The position numbers were made by a program, and so were the translations under genes. Source: an uncultured Erysipelotrichaceae bacterium (lineage in GTDB: Bacteria > Bacillota_I > Bacilli_A > Erysipelotrichales > Erysipelotrichaceae). Taken from it: a stretch of DNA of 11,762 nucleotides. Shown one piece after another: positions 1 through 5,505 of the stretch. The stretch's first letter is position 1. Each line of letters starts with the position of its first letter. The notes beneath the pieces were generated by a model that searched no databases, was not told where the DNA came from, and saw only the letters and a list, made by a program, of their open reading frames with translations. The stretch lies in contig CADBPB010000035.1 of the NCBI GenBank assembly GCA_902796525.1, positions 1-11,762 of the forward strand, given 5' to 3'.

Positions 1-354
<354 letters not shown>

Positions 355-368
355 TTGACTCGTATTTT

Positions 369-384
369 AAGAACCTGAGTTCTT
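369..384 (-). other. Inverted repeat just upstream of mature 16S
   Basis: A perfect 6-bp inverted repeat (AAGAAC-ctga-GTTCTT) lies about 15 bases before the predicted 16S 5' end. In the pre-rRNA it would form a small hairpin, or take part in the long processing stem that brackets 16S. The sequence shows the symmetry; the role is inferred. Confidence 0.4.
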
Positions 385-426
385 ATTTTAAATGAATTGA
401 CGTTTTTGTTTAATTGCTTCTTATTT

Positions 427-441
427 AGTTTTCAAAGATCA
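427..441 (-). promoter_or_regulatory. boxA-like antitermination element in rrn leader
   Basis: On the minus strand this reads TGATCTTTGAAAACT, very close to the Firmicute rrn boxA (TGTTCTTTGAAAACT as recalled for Bacillus). It lies in the leader between promoter and 16S, where NusB/NusE-dependent antitermination complexes load. The position and strand agree with that role. Confidence 0.65.
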
Positions 442-479
442 AATCTGCACTTCCGATCAGGTTTTTTCGATGTTTCCCT

Positions 480-490
480 CACCGGCGGTG
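480..490 (-). other. Small GC hairpin at predicted rrn transcript start
   Basis: The first bases of the predicted rrn transcript (start about 491) read CACC-GCC-GGTG, a 4-bp GC-rich stem with a 3-base loop. The sequence shows the symmetry. A role in protecting or structuring the 5' end of the precursor is a guess. Confidence 0.35.
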
Positions 491-497
491 CTTACTT

Positions 498-526
498 ATA
501 ATAACAGAAACACAATATGGTGTCAA
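498..526 (-). promoter_or_regulatory. rrn operon promoter
   Basis: On the minus strand, TTGACA (521-526), 17 bases, then TATTAT (498-503). This is a consensus -35, optimal spacing and one mismatch in the -10. The predicted start is near 491, about 137 bases before mature 16S. The strength fits an rRNA promoter. Only one core promoter is obvious, although many rrn operons have two in tandem. Confidence 0.88.
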
Positions 527-546
527 CACTTTTTTTCCATTTTTTT
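527..546 (-). promoter_or_regulatory. A-tract UP element upstream of rrn promoter
   Basis: Directly upstream of the -35 the minus strand carries two phased A-runs (A8, then TGG, then A7). This is typical of UP elements bound by the RNA polymerase alpha-subunit C-terminal domains at rRNA promoters. The element fills the gap between the ntdP stop codon and the -35, so no terminator separates ntdP from the rrn promoter. Confidence 0.6.
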
Positions 547-1104
547 TCACTTTTTTTCGGGAGCGTTTTTTTTGTCATAAAGCAGTTCGAAGTACTTCAT
601 GATATAGTCGTTCGTATAAGCGAAATTGAAGGGATCTTCTTTGTTTTTTACCATGCGGATCAGTTCATCCTGGGCTGCCAGGCAGCGTTCCCTGATCTCG
701 TCGGAATAATGCATCAGATTGCAGTGATAGTTGAATTCGTTCTGATCCAGCAGCAGATATTCGCCATCCGGAAAGACCTTCACATCCAGATCGTAGTCGA
801 TGTTCTTGATCGCCTCTCCGTCATAGATGCTGGGAGATGCGATATTGCAATAGTAATAGATCCCGCTTCTGCGAACCATCGAGATCACGTTGAACCAGTC
901 TTTCTTGTAGTAGAAACAGATGGCAGGCTCTTTCGTCAGCCAGCGGCGTTGATCAGCTTCGACGACCCAGGTATGATCGGTCACTACGACATAGGCTTCC
1001 TTCGTGATATCGATCACCAGCGCCTTGGACCAGACGCGATGCACCGAGCCGTCATGCTTGTACGATTCAACAAATACACTGTCTCCTACTCTTAATTCGC
1101 GCAT
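547..1104 (-). CDS. ntdP: Nucleoside tri-/diphosphate phosphatase, DUF402 family
   Basis: The 185-residue protein matches the UPF0374/DUF402 family (Bacillus YgaC, staphylococcal Ntdp; usual length about 175-180), soluble metal-dependent enzymes that hydrolyse nucleoside tri- and diphosphates. Family landmarks are visible. An N-terminal small beta-barrel region (about 1-60) is followed by Y-Y-C-N-I-A-S-P at 84-91 and the acidic D-Y-D-L-D-V cluster at 103-108. D120 and E123 then complete the probable Mg2+ site, and an amphipathic C-terminal helical region follows. The start is ATG with a modest AGGAT ribosome site about 8 bases upstream. It lies 55 bases after thiT and just before the rrn promoter on the same strand. 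It may have its own weak promoter or be read through from thiT. The biological substrate is not deducible from sequence. Confidence 0.88.
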   Translation of the reverse strand: MRELRVGDSVFVESYKHDGSVHRVWSKALVIDITKEAYVVVTDHTWVVEADQRRWLTKEPAICFYYKKDWFNVISMVRRSGIYYYCNIASPSIYDGEAIKNIDYDLDVKVFPDGEYLLLDQNEFNYHCNLMHYSDEIRERCLAAQDELIRMVKNKEDPFNFAYTNDYIMKYFELLYDKKNAPEKK

Positions 1105-1145
1105 GCTACTATCCTACCACATTTTATAAACGGATGAAATAATTT

Positions 1146-1174
1146 ATTATATAAATATTTTATTCGTGATTCAG
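1146..1174 (-). promoter_or_regulatory. Possible ntdP promoter
   Basis: A perfect TATAAT (1146-1151) lies in the AT-rich gap before ntdP. A poor -35 (CTGAAT, 1169-1174) sits 17 bases upstream, inside the end of thiT. In such AT-rich DNA the -10 match alone is weak evidence. Confidence 0.3.
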
Positions 1175-1681
1175 TCTTTTCCACATCGGACGCAGACGTT
1201 CGCACAGAAGCGGGACGACGATGATCGCACAGATCGTGGTCGGTACCATATAGGACGCGTTATAGACGAGCGAACCCCATAACGGAGTCTCCCACAGCAG
1301 CGTTCCGGATAGCGTCGACGATGCCAGGCGGATCAGGCTGGTGATCAGCACGCCGCTGTAGAAATATCCGCGGTTCGGGAACCGTTCCGCCAGTCCGTAA
1401 GCCGCATAAGCGATCAGATAATCCAAAAGAAAACTCCAGATCCCGTAAAAACCGACCGATCCGACAGCCAGCTGCAGGAACACGGAAAGGATGCCTACGA
1501 TGAGCCCGTTCTTCCAGCCCAGATGATAGGAGCACATCAGCAAAGCGATGGGTCCGAAATTCAGTTTGCCGCCCGAAGGCATCTGAAACAGATTCAGCAG
1601 ATCGCTGATCCTGTCAAGGATCACGAATACCGCGCAGTACAGTGCCATGAGCGCGATCGTTTTCGTCGTCAGTTTTTTCAT
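1160..1681 (-). CDS. thiT: ThiT-like thiamine-specific ECF transporter S-component
   Basis: This 173-residue, strongly hydrophobic protein has about six membrane segments and matches the ThiT/YuaJ substrate-binding subunit of energy-coupling-factor transporters, which captures thiamine and works with shared EcfA/EcfA'/EcfT subunits encoded elsewhere. Family landmarks are M34-P-S-G-G after helix 1, F-L-L-D-Y at 84-88, S-G at 125-126, and Y140-N-A-S-Y-M-V-P. The TPP riboswitch in its leader independently supports a thiamine role. One deviation stands out. In B. subtilis YuaJ (as recalled) the segment R-Y-A-A-H-V-I-S-G carries a substrate-contacting His; here R118-L-A-S-S-T-L-S-G has Ser122 at that position. 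The loop following it is also shorter. The start ATG has GGAGG at a 9-base spacing. Thiamine uptake is likely; a related substrate is possible. Confidence 0.88.
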   Translation of the reverse strand: MKKLTTKTIALMALYCAVFVILDRISDLLNLFQMPSGGKLNFGPIALLMCSYHLGWKNGLIVGILSVFLQLAVGSVGFYGIWSFLLDYLIAYAAYGLAERFPNRGYFYSGVLITSLIRLASSTLSGTLLWETPLWGSLVYNASYMVPTTICAIIVVPLLCERLRPMWKRLNHE

Positions 1682-1705
1682 AAAAAAACACCTCCATAAA
1701 AGGTG
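1682..1705 (-). promoter_or_regulatory. Hairpin masking the thiT ribosome site, with U-tract (riboswitch expression platform)
   Basis: In the RNA, CACCUU (1705-1700) can pair with GAGGUG (1694-1689) across a 5-base loop. This buries most of the GGAGG ribosome binding site (1695-1691). Seven U (1688-1682) follow at once, ending at the AUG. The hairpin is therefore both a sequestrator and, in outline, a weak intrinsic terminator. Its left arm is also half of the alternative 7-bp pairing with the aptamer 5' strand. Confidence 0.6.
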
Positions 1706-1771
1706 CCGTCTCCCTCCGCTAGCATTACCTAGTTCAGGTCAATGGGTATGATCTCAGCCTTCCGGCACCCC
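1702..1771 (-). promoter_or_regulatory. TPP riboswitch (THI element)
   Basis: The RNA read from 1771 contains the conserved THI-box blocks in order: GGGGUGCC, GGCUGAGA, AUACCC, UUGACCUGA, CUAGGUAAUGCUAG and GAGGGA. P2 (GGGU/ACCC), P3 (GCC-GGAA-GGC), P5 (CUAG/CUAG) and P4 (CCU/AGG) can all be drawn. P1 is very short, at best GUU/GAC. GGUGCCG (1769-1763) can alternatively pair perfectly with CGGCACC (1708-1702), which is incompatible with P2/P3. TPP binding would release CACC to pair with the ribosome site, giving an OFF switch for thiT. Confidence 0.95.
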
Positions 1772-1776
1772 AACAT

Positions 1777-1806
1777 ATTATATCTCCATTTAGTACAACT
1801 TGCCAA
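1777..1806 (-). promoter_or_regulatory. Promoter for the thiT riboswitch transcript
   Basis: On the minus strand, TTGGCA (1801-1806), 18 bases, then a perfect TATAAT (1777-1782). The -35 lies inside the last codons of the dacF-like gene. The predicted start is at about 1770-1771, essentially the first G of the aptamer. This would let thiT be transcribed separately from the upstream operon. Confidence 0.65.
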
Positions 1807-2650
1807 ATATTTCTAAGGCATCTTCATAATGATAGAACTTGCGTTCCGCCAGCGAACCCGGCGCACCGCACGTCAGCAGAAGATACGGCTTATCGTGATA
1901 GCGATACAGAACAAGGATATTCTGCCCCGCTTCCGGCGTATAACCGGTCTTGCCTCCCAGAACCTGCGTATCGTGATTCAGGACGTTCCCTACGCTGGAA
2001 TGCATCACCAAGCCGTCTTCCATTTCGTGCTGAAGACTGGTCAGGACTTTCCTGCCTTCCTCATGTTCCAAGGTGTCCATCACGATCCGATAGAGATCAT
2101 CCAGACTGCTGTAGTGGTTATCGTCATGCAGACCGGTGGTATTCATGAAATGCGATGAAGTGCAGCCCAACTCTTCGGCCCGCCTGTTCATCTCTTCGAC
2201 AAGATCCAGACCGTGCATCTTGAAATAGTTCTCCAAAGCGACTGCCGCATCGGCGCCCGAAGGCAGGACCAGGGCGTACAGAAGATCTCTCAGGCTGTAG
2301 ACATAGTCTCTTTGGATATAAGCCAGAGACGCGTCTTCCCTGATCATGGCTTCGACCTGCGCATTCGTGACGAAAGAACTGTCATCCAGATCCTCGAAAA
2401 GATGCAGAACGGTGTCCATGGTCAGCACTTTCGTCAAAGACGCGGGATAGATCTTCTCGTCGCTGTGTTCGCTGTAAAGGATATCGAAATCCGCCAGATC
2501 GACCAGAAGATATCCGTAGGAATGAATATCAAAAGGTAAGCGTTCCGACTTGTCTTCCAGCACATTGATCCTGCTGGAATCATAGGTACGCAGCTCTCTC
2601 TGACAGGAACACAGTAATATTAATAGGATAAATATATATATTCTTTTCAT
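1790..2650 (-). CDS. D-alanyl-D-alanine carboxypeptidase (peptidase S11, DacF-like), probable lipoprotein
   Basis: The 286-residue protein is a low-molecular-weight penicillin-binding protein that would trim the terminal D-Ala from peptidoglycan stem peptides outside the membrane. Catalytic motifs in order are S71-L-T-K74 (nucleophile and general base), S131-G-A133 (the S-x-N motif, with Ala in place of the usual Asn), and K234-T-G236. The F-M-N-T-T-G-L-H segment (168-175) typical of S11 enzymes is also present. The N-terminus has a hydrophobic stretch (4-13) ending in L-C-S-C16, an acceptable lipobox, so membrane anchoring is probably by lipid. The C-terminal beta-domain of longer DacA/PBP5 proteins is missing, so the protein is short. 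Its ATG overlaps the recO stop by one base (TGATG) and no good ribosome site precedes it, which suggests translational coupling. Confidence 0.87.
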   Translation of the reverse strand: MKRIYIFILLILLCSCQRELRTYDSSRINVLEDKSERLPFDIHSYGYLLVDLADFDILYSEHSDEKIYPASLTKVLTMDTVLHLFEDLDDSSFVTNAQVEAMIREDASLAYIQRDYVYSLRDLLYALVLPSGADAAVALENYFKMHGLDLVEEMNRRAEELGCTSSHFMNTTGLHDDNHYSSLDDLYRIVMDTLEHEEGRKVLTSLQHEMEDGLVMHSSVGNVLNHDTQVLGGKTGYTPEAGQNILVLYRYHDKPYLLLTCGAPGSLAERKFYHYEDALEIFGKLY

Positions 2651-3348
2651 CAGTATAACGATTTATAGAAACGGTAGGTCTTCAGCTGCATATCGCTGTT
2701 GGCCAGGAAGAAATCAAGCAGGATCGTGAAATCTTCCCTGTCGATGTCGATCTCCTTGATCAGATCATACTTCGAACGGTCTGCCCTGGCAAGGAGGCGG
2801 AAACGCTTCAGACGTTCGACAGGCCTGCTTTCTTCTCCCTGCAGATGATTCTGGCACAGGAAGCCGCCATGGCGGTTGGAGATGGCTACCACCTTCGGAT
2901 TGCCGCAGACGACGCAGTGGTCCACCATCGGCGTCACCCCGAATTCTTTCATAAGATAAGAAACATAGATGCTTCCCAGCAGATATTTGTTTCTGTCATC
3001 GATATGATCGAGCACGAACAGCAGTTCATCATAAGCCGGGATCTCGCTGTTTTTCAAAGTCAGCTCCAGCAGGATATTCTTGAAGTTCAGAAGATCGAAC
3101 GGGGAATCGCTCCAGTAGTCGTTCAGAAGCTTGTTGCCATGAATGGTATACATGGTATGGCCGTCTTTGTAGTCGATAATGAATTCATACAGGCAAAGCG
3201 GAAAGAAATGATTCTTGCTGCTGAGCTTCTTCGCCGCTTTCCCGACAAAAGACAGGATCCCGTATTCCCTGGTCAGCACCTTCATCATCACATCGTTCTC
3301 GTGATAGTCGTTCAGGGACAGGACCAGGCCATTCACTTTGTCATTCAT
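2650..3348 (-). CDS. recO: DNA repair protein RecO
   Basis: At 232 residues this is the usual length for RecO, which loads RecA onto SSB-coated single-stranded DNA together with RecR and anneals complementary strands. The N-terminal OB-fold spans about residues 1-75, with the family opening G-L-V-L-S-L-N-D-Y-x-E-N-D near residue 7. A helical domain follows, with a zinc site made by C145, C148, C165 and H168 (D-H-C-V-V-C-G-N ... G-G-F-L-C-Q-N-H). The start overlaps the end of era by 8 bases; GGGGA a few bases upstream may help initiation. The era-recO pairing is widespread in Firmicutes and supports the call. Confidence 0.95.
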   Translation of the reverse strand: MNDKVNGLVLSLNDYHENDVMMKVLTREYGILSFVGKAAKKLSSKNHFFPLCLYEFIIDYKDGHTMYTIHGNKLLNDYWSDSPFDLLNFKNILLELTLKNSEIPAYDELLFVLDHIDDRNKYLLGSIYVSYLMKEFGVTPMVDHCVVCGNPKVVAISNRHGGFLCQNHLQGEESRPVERLKRFRLLARADRSKYDLIKEIDIDREDFTILLDFFLANSDMQLKTYRFYKSLY

Positions 3349-4237
3349 CCCGGTCCCCGTTGAAGTATCCCAGATCGAAAAGCTGCTTCTGGGAGTTCAG
3401 CCAGTCCTCTTCGACCCTGACATACAGCGACAAAATGATGCGCTTGTTCCCGAACAGTCTGGATATATCTCCGGAAGCCTGATCGTTGATCCGCTTCAGC
3501 ATGCTTCCGTTGCGTCCGATGATGATCGCCTTATGCGTCTTCTTGTTGCAGATGATGCTGGCTTCGATCTTGACCTTGGAAGTCAGTTCCTTGATCTCGT
3601 CTACTTTGCAGGCGACCAGATGCGGGATCTCTTGCTCGGTATTGAGGATGACTTTCTCGCGGATGATCTCGGCAATGCGGAAATCCACGCTTCGGTCGGT
3701 AACCATGTCCTTCGGGAAGTACTGTATATCATCTTTCAGATAAGACTTGCTGACTCTCAAAAGTTCATCCAGATTCTCCTGGTTCAAGGCGCTGATCGGT
3801 ATAAATTCCGCAAACGGATGATTCTTCTGAGCGTAATTCAGACGTTCGATCAGAAGATCGGGGGAGATCTCATCGATCTTGTTGATCAGCAGGAATACCG
3901 GCACTTCATAGGAAAAGACTTTCTCAAGGATCTCGCTGTCTTCCTTCTGAAGGCCCTTGCCGCCATCGACGATATAATAGACGATATCTACGCCTGAGGC
4001 CTGGGCGAGCGCTTCCTTGTTCATGTACGTCCCCAATGCGGTTCCGGGTTTATGGATGCCGGGCGTATCGATGAAAACGATCTGGCTGTCCTCGTCATTC
4101 AAAACGCCCAGGATGGCATTCCTGGTCGTCTGCGCTTTGTGTGTCGTGATGGCGATCTTCTCTCCCAGCAAGGCGTTGATCAGCGTCGACTTGCCGGCAT
4201 TGGGTCTGCCGATGATCGCGATGAAACCGGATTTCAT
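3341..4237 (-). CDS. era: GTPase Era, ribosome assembly factor
   Basis: The 298-residue protein has the full Era architecture. The GTPase domain shows G1 G10-R-P-N-A-G-K-S17, the G2 threonines near 37-38, G3 D57-T-P-G60, G4 N119-K-I-D122 and the G5 S-A at 149-150. The C-terminal KH domain carries H-K-A-I-I-I-G-R-N-G-S at about 235-245, which binds the 3' end of 16S rRNA during 30S maturation, and the usual L-G-Y-F near the end. No Shine-Dalgarno sequence precedes the ATG. The start overlaps the cdd stop by one base (TGATG), so translation is probably coupled. It lies in the same operon as ybeY, another 16S maturation factor. Confidence 0.98.
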   Translation of the reverse strand: MKSGFIAIIGRPNAGKSTLINALLGEKIAITTHKAQTTRNAILGVLNDEDSQIVFIDTPGIHKPGTALGTYMNKEALAQASGVDIVYYIVDGGKGLQKEDSEILEKVFSYEVPVFLLINKIDEISPDLLIERLNYAQKNHPFAEFIPISALNQENLDELLRVSKSYLKDDIQYFPKDMVTDRSVDFRIAEIIREKVILNTEQEIPHLVACKVDEIKELTSKVKIEASIICNKKTHKAIIIGRNGSMLKRINDQASGDISRLFGNKRIILSLYVRVEEDWLNSQKQLFDLGYFNGDRDE

Positions 4238-4635
4238 CAGACGAGATCGTCCGCCCCGAACTGCTCCGGAAGCAGTTCCGCGATCGTTCTGACGATCGTT
4301 TCCTTACCGTTGGAAAGAATGATCGGCGTATCCTGATTGAGAAGTTCCGATAATACCTGGCGGCAGATTCCGCAAGGCGTCCCTACTTTTTCGCCATCGG
4401 ATACGATGGCCAGCGCTTCGATATCATCCTTCCGATATCCGTAGGAATAAGCACCGAAAACGGCGCTCCGTTCTCCGCAGTTGGTTGCGCCATAGGACGC
4501 ATTTTCGATATTGGCGCCATAGAAAGTGCGCCCGTCCTTGCACAGGACACAGGCGCCTACATGATAATTGGAATAAGGCGCATAGGCATTTTCCATGGCC
4601 TTAAATGCTTCTTTCACCAATTCTTCGTGACTCAT
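4237..4635 (-). CDS. cdd: Cytidine deaminase
   Basis: This 132-residue zinc enzyme converts cytidine and deoxycytidine to uridine and deoxyuridine in pyrimidine salvage. The start was set at 4635 rather than an upstream ATG at 4710, because AAGGAGG (4644-4650) lies 8 bases before it and the extra 25 residues are simply the dgkA coding region in another frame. Zinc ligands and catalytic Glu are visible: C53-G-E55 and P87-C88-G-I-C91. The substrate-binding A-Y-A-P-Y-S-N-Y-H-V-G-A segment lies at 17-28. The length matches tetrameric bacterial Cdd proteins. The ATG overlaps the dgkA stop by one base, and the stop overlaps the era ATG by one base. Confidence 0.97.
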   Translation of the reverse strand: MSHEELVKEAFKAMENAYAPYSNYHVGACVLCKDGRTFYGANIENASYGATNCGERSAVFGAYSYGYRKDDIEALAIVSDGEKVGTPCGICRQVLSELLNQDTPIILSNGKETIVRTIAELLPEQFGADDLV

Positions 4636-4967
4636 CAGATCAACCTCCTTATCACACATATCACACAGACGATCAGAGCTCCCGCACATGCCAGAAATAC
4701 TCCGGCGCAAGAGAGATCCTTGATCGCTCTGATCCTTTCATCTTCCGCTTCATTCACGCGGTCGCAGAGCCTTTCGATCGCGCTGTTGAAGATCTCGCTG
4801 CTGATCACCATCGCGATGCAGATCACGAATGCCAGCCACTCATAGACATCCAGCCGGATCACGAAACCGCCGATGACCGCCATGATCCCGAGGATGAACT
4901 GGATCCGTATCCCCTTGTCTCTTATGGCGATTTTCAAACCCTGGAAGGCAGGAACGAACTTCTTCAT
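4635..4967 (-). CDS. dgkA: Diacylglycerol/undecaprenol kinase (DgkA family)
   Basis: This 110-residue integral membrane protein has three hydrophobic segments (about 24-40, 45-57 and 87-106). The signature E58-I-F-N-S-A-I-E65 with D69 and the K83-D84 turn match the prokaryotic diacylglycerol kinase family. In Gram-positive bacteria this enzyme mainly phosphorylates undecaprenol, returning it to the wall-precursor carrier pool. N-terminal residues 5-25 include a probable interfacial helix. Its ATG shares ATGA with the ybeY stop (4-base overlap). Substrate choice (undecaprenol rather than diacylglycerol) is inferred from Firmicute relatives and not read from sequence. Confidence 0.93.
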   Translation of the reverse strand: MKKFVPAFQGLKIAIRDKGIRIQFILGIMAVIGGFVIRLDVYEWLAFVICIAMVISSEIFNSAIERLCDRVNEAEDERIRAIKDLSCAGVFLACAGALIVCVICVIRRLI

Positions 4968-5407
4968 GGCAGTCTGCCTACGATCTTCTTCTGCAGATCG
5001 AACATGACTTTTTCATCTTTTTCATTCATATGGTCGTAACCGAACAGATGAAGCAAGCCGTGAACGAAAAGAAAAACGAATTCCCGTTTCACCGAATGAC
5101 CGTAGTCTTCCGCCTGAGACAGTACCCTGTTCCGGTTGATGAAGATATCGCCCAGTTCGATGTTCTCCTCATAAAGATATTCCTCCCCCCCATCCAGCAA
5201 GGCAAAGGAGATCACATCGGTCACCTTGTCGATATCGCGGTAGTCGCGGTTGATCCTGCGAATGCTGATGGGGCCGCAGATGATCACCGAAAGATCATAG
5301 GCATCCTCTTTATTCAATGCTTTCAGCGTCTTCCGGTAATACTCTTCCAGCAGAGGATAGAATTCAGCAAGGTCAGAATGTTTCGTGCGATTGACGATAT
5401 TCAGCAT
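4964..5407 (-). CDS. ybeY: Endoribonuclease YbeY, 16S rRNA maturation
   Basis: The gene encodes 147 residues of the YbeY/UPF0054 metalloprotein family, involved in 16S rRNA 3'-end processing and 70S quality control. The metal-binding signature H116-G-L-L-H120-L-F-G-Y-D-H126 is complete and the conserved D-K-V-T-D-V-I-S-F block lies at 60-68. The start at 5407 was chosen because M-L-N-I-V-N-R-T is the normal YbeY beginning. Upstream in-frame ATGs at 5437 and 5488 add residues foreign to the family and would run into the htpG CIRCE operator and promoter. The ribosome site is weak (AAGG, 12 bases upstream). It is the first gene of the six-gene minus-strand run; phoH, a frequent upstream neighbour, is not present. 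Confidence 0.95.
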   Translation of the reverse strand: MLNIVNRTKHSDLAEFYPLLEEYYRKTLKALNKEDAYDLSVIICGPISIRRINRDYRDIDKVTDVISFALLDGGEEYLYEENIELGDIFINRNRVLSQAEDYGHSVKREFVFLFVHGLLHLFGYDHMNEKDEKVMFDLQKKIVGRLP

Positions 5408-5413
5408 ACTATC

Positions 5414-5419
5414 ATTATA
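5414..5419 (-). promoter_or_regulatory. Possible -10 element for the ybeY operon
   Basis: A perfect TATAAT lies on the minus strand so close to the ybeY ATG that transcription would be expected to start at about the A of the start codon. No convincing -35 is present at 16-18 bases (best is TATAGA at 5438-5443). It may be the operon promoter, or chance in an AT-rich gap. An alternative weak promoter further upstream is TTCACT (5452-5457) with an ATAAAT-like -10. Confidence 0.3.
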
Positions 5420-5425
5420 CCTTAC

Positions 5426-5454
5426 TTGATTTATCATTCTATAAGTGATATAGT
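5426..5454 (+). promoter_or_regulatory. htpG promoter
   Basis: TTGATT (5426-5431), 17 bases, then TATAGT (5449-5454) on the plus strand, a good vegetative sigma-A promoter. The predicted start, near 5461, falls inside the CIRCE operator, so bound HrcA would block initiation. Confidence 0.75.
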
Positions 5455-5457
5455 GAA

Positions 5458-5484
5458 TTAGCAGTCTAGATAGTAGAGTGCTAA
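5458..5484 (+). promoter_or_regulatory. CIRCE operator (HrcA binding site)
   Basis: TTAGCAGTC, nine bases (TAGATAGTA), then GAGTGCTAA. This matches the CIRCE consensus (TTAGCACTC-N9-GAGTGCTAA) at 17 of 18 arm positions, the only change being G for C in the left arm. It overlaps the predicted htpG start site and ends 21 bases before the htpG ATG. It implies repression by HrcA with GroE-dependent release after heat shock. Confidence 0.93.
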
Positions 5485-5505
5485 TCAAGTGATGGAGGTG
5501 CAGCT

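Noticed and set aside
1135..1160. AT-only inverted repeat (ATTTA-tataa-TAAAT) after thiT as a terminator
   Set aside because: The stem has no GC pairs and no following T-tract; unlikely to end transcription.
3338..3997. 219-codon plus-strand ORF opposite era
   Set aside because: Era is unambiguous on the minus strand; the antisense product resembles nothing.
4636..4710. Longer cdd start adding 25 residues
   Set aside because: The extension is dgkA sequence in another frame; AAGGAGG sits right before the internal ATG at 4635.
5408..5488. Longer ybeY starts at 5437 or 5488
   Set aside because: No ribosome site, not family-like, and they would overlap the CIRCE operator and htpG promoter.
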